Shown: piece by piece, positions 8,675 through 17,158 of the stretch
How the letters are laid out: every line of letters starts with the position of its first letter
How positions within the stretch are numbered: position 1 is the stretch's first letter
From: Saccharothrix violaceirubra
GTDB lineage: Bacteria > Actinomycetota > Actinomycetes > Mycobacteriales > Pseudonocardiaceae
NCBI RefSeq assembly: GCF_014203755.1
Contig: NZ_JACHJS010000001.1
Location: 3,782,001-3,846,000 of the forward strand
Reading direction: 5' to 3'
DNA length: 64,000 bases
Notes under the pieces: generated by a model
Databases searched by the model: none
What the model was told of the DNA's origin: nothing
What the model saw: only the letters and a program-made list of their open reading frames with translations
Position numbers and translations under genes: made by a program

Positions 8675-9736
8675 TCAGAGCAGTCCGTGCCGGTCGAAGG
8701 CTGGCATCACGTGCTTGTGCACGAGCCGCAGTTGGTCGCGCACGCCCAGTACGCCCGGCAGTTCCAGCCCGCACAGCACGCGGACCAGGTCGGCGTCCGT
8801 GACGGCCAGGATCAGGTGGTCCACGCCCGCGCGGGCGATCTCGTCCGCGATCTTCCCGACGCACTCGGCCGGCGTGCCCGCGACCGACAGCCGCTGCGCC
8901 ACCTCGACCGGCGTCAGGTCGTAGGCCCGGCGCAGGTCGCCGGCACCGACCGCCGCCACCGCCTCGGCCAGGCTGCCCGGGTCGACGCCGTTGCGCATCA
9001 ACCGCTCGTCCGACATCGACGACGCGTACAGCGCGACCACGGCGCGGGCGGCACGTTTCGCGGCCTCCCCGTCGTGCCCGACCGCGAACACCACCCACGC
9101 GCCGATGTCCAGCGTGCGCCAGTCCCTGCCCGCGCGTTCCGCGCCGATGCGCACGTTGTCCACGAGGTACCGGTAGGCCCGATAGGTGTAGCTCAACGCG
9201 TGGTGCACGCCGTCGGCGATCTCCCCGGCCAGGCGGAACGACCGCGGTCCGCGCATGGCGCCGAGCTTGAGCGGGCAACCGGTCGCGCACGGGACGGGCG
9301 AAGGTGAACAGGCCGTCGTAGTGGTAGTGCTCGCCGTGGTGGGTGATCGCGCCTTCGTCGAGGAAGGTGCGCATCACGTGGTGCGCCTCGGCGACGTGGG
9401 ACAGCGGTTTGGCGCCGCGCCAGTCGATCCCGTACTGGGCGAGCAGGCCGAAGTTCCCGCTGGAGATCACGCACTCCGCGCGTCCGCCGGTCAGCTCGTC
9501 CAACGTCGCGGCGGCCTGGGCGATGAGCGTGGGCTCCCGCAGCAGGACCGGCGACAGGCACGGCCCGAGGCGGATGTCCCGCGTCTTGTCCGCGGCGGCG
9601 AAGAGCTGCCCATGTCCTTGTGCCACGTCTCGTCGGCCGCGTACACGGCGTGGAAGCCGAGTTCGTCGGCCAGGCGGATCGCCTCGATCGAGTCCCGCAG
9701 CGGGAAGTCCGGCAGCATGGCGTAGCTGAACTTCAC
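8675..9736 (-). pseudogene. LLM (luciferase-like) F420-type oxidoreductase, broken by two 1-bp indels
   Basis: Three overlapping frames join into one roughly 353-residue luciferase-like monooxygenase. The N-terminus (VKFSYAMLPDFPLRDSIEA...ADETWHKDM) is followed by a middle piece in another frame (LFAAADKTRDIRLGP...GGRAECVISSGNFG). The C-terminus returns to the first frame (LPLKLGAMRGPRS...HKHVMPAFDRHGLL). One base appears lost at 9611/9612, where restoring one base makes Met-Trp-Gln-Leu-Phe. One base appears gained in the GGG run at 9273-9275, where removing one restores Leu-Pro-Leu-Lys. The GTG start at 9736 has a GGGAGAAGAA site. It is either a recent pseudogene or a pair of sequencing errors. 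An intact copy would probably use F420H2 or FMNH2. Confidence 0.8.
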
Positions 9737-9834
9737 GACTTCTTCTCCCGTCCACGTCGGCGTTCGTGCGGTCGCACGTCCGAGCGTGGCAGGGTCGCCG
9801 GGCCGGCGGATGTGCCGTCCGGGTACGAAAAGGA

Positions 9835-9862
9835 ATCGGCCGGGTGCGGGCACCCGGCCGAT
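9835..9862 (-). terminator. Intrinsic terminator after the lectin gene
   Basis: ATCGGCCGGGTG at 9835-9846 pairs perfectly with 9851-9862 around a 4-base loop. In the minus-strand transcript the stem is followed by TCCTTTTC. It lies 18 bases past the lectin stop codon. Confidence 0.75.
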
Positions 9863-9880
9863 CCGTGCACCGTCGAAGGA

Positions 9881-11023
9881 TCAGAGTGTCAGCACGCCGC
9901 CGAGGCTCGCCCAACCGCTCCACCCGTTGTTCGGGGCCGTCTGCCAGATGTGCCACAGCGCGTTGTTGCCGCCCCTGGCGAAGACCTCCAGGCGACCGTC
10001 GGCGTTGTTGTCGACCGCGGGCACCGAGGTGATCACGCCACCGAGGCTCGCCCAGCCACTCCAGCCGCCGTTGGGCACGGTCTGCCAGATGTGCCACAGG
10101 GCGTCGTTGCCGCCGCGGACGAACACCTCCAGGCGACCGTCCTGGTTGTTGCCCACGACGGGCGGGGTACCGATGAAGCCGCCGAGACCGGCCCACCCGC
10201 CCCAGCCGTTGTTCGGTGCGGTCTGCCAGATGTGCCACAGCGAACCGTCGCCGCCGCGCACGAACACCTCAAGCCGACCGTCCTGGTTGCGGCCCGCCGC
10301 CGGGTCGGCCGTGATCGTGCCGCCGAGGCTCGCCCAACCGCTCCACCCGTTGTTCGGGGCGGTCTGCCAGATGTGCCACAGGCCGTCGTCGCCGCCGCGG
10401 ACGAACACTTCGAGGCGACCGTCGGCGTTGTTCGCCACGGAGGGGCTTCCCGTGAAGTAGCCGCCCAGACCGGCCCAGCCACCCCAGCCGTTATTGGGCG
10501 CGGTCTGCCAGATGTGCCACAGCGAACCGTTGCCGCCACGCGCGAACACCTCGATGCGGCCGTCCTGGTTGCGACCGGCCACCGGATCGGACGTGATCGT
10601 GCCGCCGAGGCTCGCCCAGCCGCTCCACCCGTTGTTCGGCGCCGTCTGCCAGATGTGCCACACGGCGTCGTCCCCGCCGCGGACGAACACCTCGAGCCGA
10701 CCGTCGGCGTTGTTGATCACCGACGGGGTGCCGGTGAAGTAGCCGCCGAGGCTCGCCCAGCCGCTCCAGCCGTTGTTCGGCGCGGTCTGCCAGATGTGCC
10801 ACAGCGCACCGTCGGTGCCACGCGCGAACACTTCGAGCCGACCGTCCGCGTTGCGGCCCACGCCCTGCGCGTAGGTCAGCGGCGCGGCCCGTTCCGCCGT
10901 GGCCGGCAGTGCGGCGGGTGCGACCCCGGGCTGTGCCGAAGCACCCGGCGCGATCGCGGTCACCACCGCGGTCGCGATGGCGGCGGCGCCGATCAACAGT
11001 CTCGCGGCGAGCCGATTCTTCAT
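9881..11023 (-). CDS. Secreted PLL-type seven-bladed beta-propeller lectin
   Basis: The 380-residue protein has a signal peptide (MKNRLAARLLIGAAAIATAV up to about ASAQ). Seven repeats of about 48 residues follow, each built on DGRLEVFVRGG, LWHIWQTAPNNGW and GWASLGG. Seven such blades are typical of the PLL family of fucose-binding lectins (Photorhabdus lectin relatives), which form closed propellers. The protein is probably exported and binds glycans. The ATG at 11023 follows an AAGGGGGA site. The repeats alternate in wording (NNADGR then GRNQDGR), indicating duplication of two-blade units. A terminator follows. The ligand is an inference from the family. Confidence 0.88.
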   Translation of the reverse strand: MKNRLAARLLIGAAAIATAVVTAIAPGASAQPGVAPAALPATAERAAPLTYAQGVGRNADGRLEVFARGTDGALWHIWQTAPNNGWSGWASLGGYFTGTPSVINNADGRLEVFVRGGDDAVWHIWQTAPNNGWSGWASLGGTITSDPVAGRNQDGRIEVFARGGNGSLWHIWQTAPNNGWGGWAGLGGYFTGSPSVANNADGRLEVFVRGGDDGLWHIWQTAPNNGWSGWASLGGTITADPAAGRNQDGRLEVFVRGGDGSLWHIWQTAPNNGWGGWAGLGGFIGTPPVVGNNQDGRLEVFVRGGNDALWHIWQTVPNGGWSGWASLGGVITSVPAVDNNADGRLEVFARGGNNALWHIWQTAPNNGWSGWASLGGVLTL

Positions 11024-11416
11024 CGTCCATCCCCCTTTTCGGGTCCCTGACCGGTGGATCCGGCCGGCAATGGGACGCCCACCACCATGGCAGTGCCGGA
11101 ACCGGCCGAGAAGGTCTCTTTCAGGGGTTCGGCCGCACGGTCGAGGCATTTCGCGCAGTAGTCGTCTAATTCGTGTCAAACGGCCGTTCGCGCAGGTGAA
11201 GACCTGACGATCGGATGATCCGGAAATTGTTTCGCGTCGCGCGGTCACCCATCCTCCGGCAATATCGGGTGACAATGGAAACGTTCGTTGACACCCCGGA
11301 ACGGCAGGCGAAAGATGCGCGGAACGCCGCCCCGACACCGGTTCCGGGGGGCACACCCAGGTGATCCCCTGATTTCCCTCTGAATCGCGGTGACGGACCG
11401 CGGCTACCGTCCGCCC
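11024..11416. other. Intergenic region between the lectin gene and the divergent broken oxidoreductase
   Basis: No convincing gene is seen; a 62-residue minus-strand frame (11166-11354) has no ribosome site and no recognisable content. The stretch is less GC-rich than the genes around it and should hold promoters in both directions. A TTGACA hexamer lies at 11288-11293 on the plus strand without a good -10 partner. Confidence 0.45.
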
Positions 11417-12305
11417 ATGAAAGCCTCGGTCCACACCGGATTCGGTCCCGCCGACGTCGTCGAGGTCGTCGAGGTCGTCGACGCGCCCCGTCCCGTCCCC
11501 CGCGCCGACGACGTCCTGATCAAGGTCCACGCCACCACGGTCACGTCCGCCGAGTGCACCATGCGTCGTGGCGAACCGGTGTGGGGACGGGTGATCCTCG
11601 GCCTGCGCCGACCCCGCCGCGGGCCGCGGACGCCGGGCCTGGAGGTGGCCGGGGTGGTCGACTCGGCCGGGTCGTCGGTGACCCGGTTCGCGCCGGGCGA
11701 CGAGGTGTTCGGATTCACCGGCTTCGCCGTCGGCGGGCACGCCGAGTACGCACGCATGCCCGCGTCCGGCTCGCTCGCGCCCAAGCCGACCCGCCTGTCG
11801 TTCGCCGAGTCGGCCGCCGCCGTCGACGGTGCCACGACCGCGCCGTACTTCCTGCGCGACAAGCTTTCCGTGCGGCCGGGGCAGCGGGTGCCGGTCACCG
11901 GGGCGTCGGGCAGCATCGGCACGTACGCGGTGCAACCGGCCAAGCACTTCGGCGCCGAGGTGGTGGGCGTGTGCGGGCCGTCCGACGTCGACCTGGTCCG
12001 GTCGCCGGGTGCGGACGAGGTGATCGACTACACCGCACGCGACTTCACCGCCGACCTCGACTCCTACGACGTCGTGTTCGACACCGTGGCGAAGGGTTCC
12101 TTCCCGCGGGCGCGGCGGGCGGAAGGTCGTCATCGGCATGTCGGTCGACAAGAGCGCGACGCTGCCGACGATCCGGGAACTGGTCGAGGACGGCACGCTG
12201 CGGGTGGCCGTGGACCGCGCCTACCCGCTGGAGCGGATCGCCGAGGCGCATCGGCACGTCGACTCCGGGCACAAGCGCGGCAACGTGGTGATCACCGTGG
12301 TGGCG
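11417..12305 (+). pseudogene. MDR-type quinone oxidoreductase/alcohol dehydrogenase, internally deleted and frameshifted
   Basis: The first 235 or so residues form a clear medium-chain reductase. The N-terminal catalytic domain is followed by the cofactor fold (VPVTGASGSIGTYAVQ) and the segment SYDVVFDTVAKGSF. At about 12108-12123, in a GC-rich repeat, the frame is lost. The C-terminal part KVVIGMSVDKSATLPTIREL through AHRHVDSGHKRGNVVITV continues in another frame. Compared with the family, roughly 40 residues between the two parts are missing, so a deletion that is not a multiple of three is likely. The downstream frame also has no stop at the usual end (about 12300). Read literally, the 5' frame runs on to 12622 as nonsense. 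Confidence 0.75.
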
Positions 12306-12329
12306 GGACTGACCGGCACGCGGTGGGCA

Positions 12330-12364
12330 CCGGGCCGGCCCGGGGAGACGCCGGGCCGGCCCGG
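12330..12364. terminator. Terminator-like pair of 14-bp palindromes
   Basis: CCGGGCCGGCCCGG occurs at 12330-12343 and again at 12351-12364. Each copy is self-complementary, so the two copies can also pair with each other as a 14-bp stem with a 7-base loop. The element sits between the convergent broken oxidoreductase and the protease gene, 5 bp from the protease stop. A bidirectional terminator is the likely role. Confidence 0.55.
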
Positions 12365-12369
12365 GAACC

Positions 12370-12933
12370 TCAGGCCGCGGCTGCCTCGTGCACGCCCTGC
12401 TCCTCGGGCACGGTCGAGCCCTCGACGCGGAAGCCGCCCCAGTACCGCTGCACGGCCGCGAGTTCGGCCGCGTTCGGGTTCGGGTTGGCACACCGGCCGC
12501 CGGCCATGACCTTGTCGCAGTTGCCGATGTCCTGCGGGTGGTTCAGGCCGAGGATGTGGCCGAACTCGTGCACGACGACCCGCAGCGGCGCCGCGCCGGA
12601 CTGGGTGATCTGGTTGCGGTAGAAGTAGATCTGACCGCGGGTGCAGCCCACGCAGCTCGCGGTGCCCGGCGCGGACCCGTTCTGCGCCGTGGTCACCGTG
12701 ACCCCGCCGGAGCCCTTGACCAGGCGCACGCTGGTGACGCCCGCGTTCCAGATCTTCACGGCCTCCTCGACCTGCGACGCCAACTCGGCGGCGCGGGACG
12801 AGTCGTAGTAGATGGTCCGCACGGCCTGCCGCGGCGCGGCGGTCGCCGTCGGCGCGGCGGTCGCCGTCGGCGCGGCCACCAGTCCGACGGCGAGGGCGAG
12901 CAGGAGGGGAAGCGATTTCAGTCGGAGCATCAC
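12370..12933 (-). CDS. Secreted snapalysin-like zinc metalloprotease
   Basis: The 187-residue preprotein has a signal peptide (about residues 1-27) followed by a duplicated PTATAA pro-segment. The catalytic motif is HEFGHILGLNH with His122, Glu123, His126 and His132. The Met-turn VMAGG follows, and the downstream wording PNAAELAAVQRYW matches Streptomyces snapalysins (family M7). Snapalysins normally have Asp as the third zinc ligand; here His is at that position, as in other metzincins. Four cysteines (Cys94, Cys97, Cys139, Cys148) could form disulfides. GTG 12933 and ATG 12930 both fit the GAGGAG ribosome site. Confidence 0.88.
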   Translation of the reverse strand: MMLRLKSLPLLLALAVGLVAAPTATAAPTATAAPRQAVRTIYYDSSRAAELASQVEEAVKIWNAGVTSVRLVKGSGGVTVTTAQNGSAPGTASCVGCTRGQIYFYRNQITQSGAAPLRVVVHEFGHILGLNHPQDIGNCDKVMAGGRCANPNPNAAELAAVQRYWGGFRVEGSTVPEEQGVHEAAAA

Positions 12934-13084
12934 GCAGGACTCCTCATGGCGCAGGGATGCCGGCGCGTGTGCAGGGACGCGCCCGGCGGTTCACCCAACG
13001 TAACGGAGCCCCGACGAGGTCCGGGAAATAACACTTTCACATAACATCGCACTGTCCTGTGTGGACGGAGCGACCCGCTTCACG

Positions 13085-14419
13085 TCAGGACGCGCGTGCT
13101 CCGAGGAGCGGCGCGGCCACGGTCTCCAGGACGTCCCAGACGTGCCGCCACGCCACGGCGATCCCGTCCTCGACGTGCGGGTCCGCGAACAGCTCCACCA
13201 GGAACGGGCGCAGGTCGCCCAGTGCGTACTGCATGAACACCTCGGCGCAGAACTCGATGAACTTCCCGGCCTGGTAGACCCGACGCTGGTCGGCGGACAG
13301 CCGCCGCTTCCCGAACGCCCACAGGTCCTGGCCGAGCAGGTGGCGCCCGCCGTCGACGCGCAGCACCAGCCACGCCCGGTAGAGGTTCCTGGCCTCCTCG
13401 GACGTCGAGGCCCAGAAGTCCTCCAGGTCGCGCAGTTCCGCGCTCCACATCACGGGGTCGTGGTCGGCCTCCTCGAAGTTCTCGCCGGACGGCTGCGCGA
13501 TCAGGTGCCCGGCCTGCCCCCGGCCGAGCACCGGCTGCATCTCGCGACGGCCGAGCAGCGTCGCCTCGAACGCGGCGTGACCGGTCTCGTGCACGAACAG
13601 CCGGACGAACGCACCGGGCGGGGTGTCGCGCAGCCGGGAGACGTGCACGCACCCGTCGCCGTGCGGGCTGAACACCCCGCCGCCGAAGCCGTCCGCCGTG
13701 CCCGAGTCGAACCTGATCGCGGCGACCAGTGTCGTCAACGTCGCCTGGAAGTGCGGGTACGCGGCCAGGAAGCGCACGACGGCGGCGGCCTGGGGCAGCG
13801 GCAGGTCGAGTTCGGGATCTTCGACCGACTCGCGCAGCCCGACCAGGGCCGGCCTGGCCGCGAGCAGCGCCGAGAGCACGGCGGCGTGCGGTTCGTGCCG
13901 ACCGGCGGAACCGTCGTGCGCGGCCAGTTCGTCGAAACGCGCCCTGACCGCCTCGACGACCGGGGCGAAGTCCGCGGTGCCGGTGTCCTGCCGCTCGATC
14001 AGGAGCCCGACGATCCCGGCGCCGAGGGCGTCGCCGGTCAGGTGCCCGACCCGCTCGGGACCGGACGTCGCGAAGGCCCGGCCGTCGGCCGTCGGGTACG
14101 GCACGACCGGCGCCGGACTCGGACCCCGGGGTCCCGGTCCGGGCTCGGCGGCGACGTCGAAGCTCAGCGACACGAGCAGTTCCCGGCCGCGGCGCCGGAT
14201 CTCCTCCCACGTGGTGGCCTGCCCGGACATCCCGGCGAGCAGGTCGTCCAGGTCGACGTCGTCGTCGGCGTGACCGGTGGCCGCGGCGTCGGCTTCCTCC
14301 TCCTGTTCGAGTTCGAGGAGGCGTTCGTGCAGGGACGGCTCACGGGCCGGGAACCGTCTCCCGTCCTCGGAGGAGGTCGATCCGGGGTCGGACGGCGATC
14401 CGGGCGGCGTCGGATGCAT
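13085..14419 (-). CDS. Putative HExxH zinc metallopeptidase of unknown family
   Basis: The 444-residue protein has an acidic N-terminus (LLELEQEEEADAAATG) and no signal peptide. A zincin-like motif VHETGHAAFE lies at residues 276-285 (His277, Glu278, His281). A possible third ligand lies in FIEFCAEVFMQYALGD further on. The motif is preceded by a strand with CVHVSRL, as in zincin active sites. I do not recognise the family. The start at 14419 is chosen over 14494 because GGGGA precedes it and the upstream residues look non-coding. It is tandem with, but separated by 151 bp from, the snapalysin-like gene. Confidence 0.72.
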   Translation of the reverse strand: MHPTPPGSPSDPGSTSSEDGRRFPAREPSLHERLLELEQEEEADAAATGHADDDVDLDDLLAGMSGQATTWEEIRRRGRELLVSLSFDVAAEPGPGPRGPSPAPVVPYPTADGRAFATSGPERVGHLTGDALGAGIVGLLIERQDTGTADFAPVVEAVRARFDELAAHDGSAGRHEPHAAVLSALLAARPALVGLRESVEDPELDLPLPQAAAVVRFLAAYPHFQATLTTLVAAIRFDSGTADGFGGGVFSPHGDGCVHVSRLRDTPPGAFVRLFVHETGHAAFEATLLGRREMQPVLGRGQAGHLIAQPSGENFEEADHDPVMWSAELRDLEDFWASTSEEARNLYRAWLVLRVDGGRHLLGQDLWAFGKRRLSADQRRVYQAGKFIEFCAEVFMQYALGDLRPFLVELFADPHVEDGIAVAWRHVWDVLETVAAPLLGARAS

Positions 14420-14512
14420 GGGAGTCCCCTCGGCTGGGCGGCAGTCCGGGGACTTTAACCTCGGGCGAGGCGAAGATCGTCCCGCGTCGCACAACCGTGT
14501 CGATCTTGGTAT

Positions 14513-15253
14513 TCAGCCCGCGAGCCAGTCCGCCAGTCGCACCCGGCCGGTCACCGCACCCGGACCGGGCACCAGCGTCCGCTCGTCGGGAACCGTGCCG
14601 AAGTACCGGGCCCGCGGATCGGTCACCGCGGTCCGCGGGTCGCCCTTCGCCGCCAGGAAGGTGCGGATCCAGGTGTCCAGGCCGAAGACCTCGGGACCGC
14701 CGATCTCCACCACGCCGTCGAGCGGCGGGCCGACCGCCGTGCGGGCGACGAGGTCGGCCACGTCGGCGGCGGCCACCGGCCGGACGGCGCCGGGCGGCAG
14801 CCGCACGACACCGTCGGTGGTCGCGGCGTCCGCGATCCCGGCGGCGAACTCGTAGAACTGGGTGGCCAGCACGAGCGAGTGGTGCAGCCGGGAGTCGCGG
14901 ATCAGTTGCTCCTGGGCCGCTTTCGCCCGCAGGTAGCCCGAATCCGGCGCCCGGTCGGCGCCCACCACCGACAGCGCAACGTAGTGCCCGATACCGGAGC
15001 CCTGGGCGGCGCCGATCAGATTGGCGGTGGAGGTGCGGAAGAACGCGAGCACGTCGTCGTCCGCGAACGACGGCGAGTTCGACACGTCCACCAGGACGTC
15101 CGCACCGCGCGCGACCTCGGTCAGTCCCTTGCCCGTGATGGTGTTCACGCCCGTCGACGGCGCCGCGACCACCGCGTCGTGCCCGCGACCCTCGAGCCAG
15201 GCGACGACCTTCGACCCGATCAGACCCGTGCCGCCGATCACGACCACCCGCAT
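14513..15253 (-). CDS. NAD(P)-binding SDR/NmrA-like protein
   Basis: The 246-residue protein starts with MRVVVIGGTGLIGSKVV, an atypical-SDR dinucleotide motif GGTGxxG. It continues with VLVDVSNSPSF and a C-terminal substrate region. It resembles NAD(P)H-binding, NmrA-like proteins acting as reductases or redox sensors. The ATG at 15253 is preferred to the upstream start at 15274 because AGAGGGG lies just before it. No pathway partner is adjacent. Confidence 0.85.
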   Translation of the reverse strand: MRVVVIGGTGLIGSKVVAWLEGRGHDAVVAAPSTGVNTITGKGLTEVARGADVLVDVSNSPSFADDDVLAFFRTSTANLIGAAQGSGIGHYVALSVVGADRAPDSGYLRAKAAQEQLIRDSRLHHSLVLATQFYEFAAGIADAATTDGVVRLPPGAVRPVAAADVADLVARTAVGPPLDGVVEIGGPEVFGLDTWIRTFLAAKGDPRTAVTDPRARYFGTVPDERTLVPGPGAVTGRVRLADWLAG

Positions 15254-15335
15254 GCCGACCCCTCTCGTCGACACCGAGTCTGCCGCCGCGACCCGGTCCG
15301 GGGATCACCCGATCGGGATGATCCCCGGACGCGGA

Positions 15336-16679
15336 TCAGACGAAACCGAACACCGGCGGGAAGACCAGCACGACGAGCCACGCCCAGCCGGCGAACACCG
15401 GCAGGTAGGCGGTCTGCCACCGTTCGAGCGCGGCGAACGGCGTACGCCGGCGGACCAGACCGAGCACCAGCCACGCCGACCAGCCGAGGTTGGCCAGCAG
15501 GATCACGTTCTCGCCCAGCGCGGCGGCCTTGTTGGGCGTCGTGCCGAACTCGGTGATCCGCCCGGCGACCTCCAGCAGCACCACCACGTCGATGGCCAGC
15601 GCGCTGAGCACCAGCGCCAGTTGCAGCCGGTCGAACACGCCGGGCGGTGCCAGCGGGTCGCGCGCGGAGATCGAGTACAGCAGCAGACCCAGCACCACGA
15701 CCAGCAGCAGGTCGAACAGGATCAGCACCTGGCGCTGGACGTCGATGCCGCCGCCGGTCAGGCCGAGGGCGACCAGGAAGGCGAGCAGCGCGACCGTGAA
15801 CAACGGGGTGAACAGGCGGGTGAGCACCGGGGCGATGTTCTCCACGACGCTCTGCTTGGCCTCGACCAGCCACCCGGCCACGACCGCGGCGGCCATCGCG
15901 CCGCACGGCACCAGCCACTGCGTGACGAAGTACTCCGGGTTCACGCCGATCGCGTTCAGCGTGCCGACGGTGAACGCGACGAGCACGCCGCCGCCCAGGG
16001 CGATCAGCACGTAGTAGACGAACCACTCGCCGGTGAAGCGGACGAAGTCCATGCGCCGCCGCGGCGAGCGCGGGTCGTCGGACACGTAGGCCAGGCCGAC
16101 CGCGAACCACAGCGCGATCGGCAGGTGCACGCTCGACACGATCAGCGACTGGGACGTCTCCGCGAGCGGGTAGGCGTTGGCGGCGACCGCGCCGAGCGCG
16201 AACACCACCGCCAGCACGCCGAGCACGATCCGGGGCGCCTGTCGGCGCCAGGCCAGGAAGCCGGCCAGCCACGGCAGTGTGAACAGCGCGAAGTTGGGCA
16301 GATAGGCCTCGGCGTCGTGGTCGATGTCGACGCCGAACAGCGCGGGCACCTTGATCGACAGCGCCGCGCCGGCCGCGCAGACCACCATCGCCACCAGACC
16401 GGCCCGCGACCGGGTCGGGGTCGGGCCGGTCAGCACCAACTGCTTCCACAGCCGGTCGGAGTGCTCGCGGGCGAACTCGCGCGAGATCTCGTCCAGGCTG
16501 CCCATGCGCTTGACCGCGACCAGGAACGCCTCGTCGCCGCTGAGCCCGGCGGCGCGCAGTTCCTCGACGGAGCCGCGCAGGTGGTCCTCGAGTTCCGCCA
16601 CGTCGGCCGGCCGCAGCTCCGGGCGGCGACGCACGAAGTCTCGCCACTGGGCGAACTGGGCCTCGATGTCGTCGCTCAT
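15336..16679 (-). CDS. Integral membrane protein with a permease-prefix domain
   Basis: The 447-residue protein begins with a cytoplasmic helical domain (FRRRPELRPADVAELEDHLR...GDEAFLVAVKRMGSLDEISREFA), recognisable as the permease prefix domain found with PadR regulators. Ten or so hydrophobic helices follow to the C-terminus. It starts inside the PadR gene through an ATGA overlap (16676-16679), so the two are translationally coupled. Its function is unknown; the pairing suggests that PadR controls this membrane protein in response to envelope or drug stress. Confidence 0.85.
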   Translation of the reverse strand: MSDDIEAQFAQWRDFVRRRPELRPADVAELEDHLRGSVEELRAAGLSGDEAFLVAVKRMGSLDEISREFAREHSDRLWKQLVLTGPTPTRSRAGLVAMVVCAAGAALSIKVPALFGVDIDHDAEAYLPNFALFTLPWLAGFLAWRRQAPRIVLGVLAVVFALGAVAANAYPLAETSQSLIVSSVHLPIALWFAVGLAYVSDDPRSPRRRMDFVRFTGEWFVYYVLIALGGGVLVAFTVGTLNAIGVNPEYFVTQWLVPCGAMAAAVVAGWLVEAKQSVVENIAPVLTRLFTPLFTVALLAFLVALGLTGGGIDVQRQVLILFDLLLVVVLGLLLYSISARDPLAPPGVFDRLQLALVLSALAIDVVVLLEVAGRITEFGTTPNKAAALGENVILLANLGWSAWLVLGLVRRRTPFAALERWQTAYLPVFAGWAWLVVLVFPPVFGFV

Positions 16680-17032
16680 GCCGTGCCCCCGAGCGGGATC
16701 GTGATCGGACCGGGCCAGATCCCCTTGAGCGTGTCGACGACCGTCTCCCACTGGCGGCGCTGCTCGGCGAGTTCGGCCAGGCCGTCCGGCGTGATCCGGT
16801 AGTACTTGCGCCGCCGCTCCCCCGCGACCGACCGCCAGTCCGACTCCACGTGCCCGAGCCGTTCGAGCCGGTGCAGCAGCGGGTAGAGCAGGCCCTCGGT
16901 CCACTCCAGCTCGCCGCCGGACAACTCGTTGATGCGCTTGAGGATCGCGTAGCCGTAGCTGTCCTCCACGGCCAGGATGCCCAGCACCATCGGGGTGGCC
17001 GACGCGGCCACCAGATCCTTCGTGACCTTCAC
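16676..17032 (-). CDS. PadR-family transcriptional regulator
   Basis: The 118-residue protein shows the PadR winged helix: PMVLGILAVEDSYGYAILKRI, then WTEGLLYPLLHRLERLGHVESDW and ERRRKYYRITPDGLAEL. PadR proteins are usually repressors that regulate a membrane transporter and themselves. The GTG start follows a GGGAGGGT site. It heads a two-gene operon with the permease-prefix protein, and a dyad overlaps the promoter region. Confidence 0.92.
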   Translation of the reverse strand: MKVTKDLVAASATPMVLGILAVEDSYGYAILKRINELSGGELEWTEGLLYPLLHRLERLGHVESDWRSVAGERRRKYYRITPDGLAELAEQRRQWETVVDTLKGIWPGPITIPLGGTA

Positions 17033-17045
17033 GCACCCTCCCTAC

Positions 17046-17093
17046 ACCTAGAAGCCTGATGCATAGTAGTGCTAGGTATAGCGGGAGCGTCAA
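17046..17093 (-). promoter_or_regulatory. Promoter and candidate PadR operator
   Basis: On the minus strand a -35-like TTGACG (17088-17093) and a -10-like TACTAT (17063-17068) are 19 bases apart. An inverted repeat ACCTAG (17046-17051) and CTAGGT (17072-17077) flanks the -10. Autoregulation by PadR is inferred. Confidence 0.55.
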
Positions 17094-17158
17094 CTGACAA
17101 CGGGATCCGGTGGCCCATGCGGCCGTTAGCGTGGGCGGATCGACACATCGGAGGTGGC

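Noticed and set aside
7950..10238. A 762-residue minus-strand frame covering several genes
   Set aside because: Only its middle part (about 9275-9612) is meaningful, as the displaced segment of the broken oxidoreductase; the rest is out-of-frame lectin and unknown-gene sequence.
9881..11023. DNA tandem repeat or CRISPR-like array
   Set aside because: The regular 144-bp period encodes in-frame propeller blades; there are no short identical repeats with unique spacers.
12138..12509. Possible small separate gene starting MSVDKSATLPTIREL
   Set aside because: It is the C-terminal part of the broken MDR oxidoreductase, without its own ribosome site, and it runs on through a terminator.
12837..12875. 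Short DNA repeat in the snapalysin-like gene as a regulatory element
   Set aside because: It is an in-frame 18-bp duplication giving PTATAA twice in the pro-segment, so it is better explained as coding-sequence duplication.
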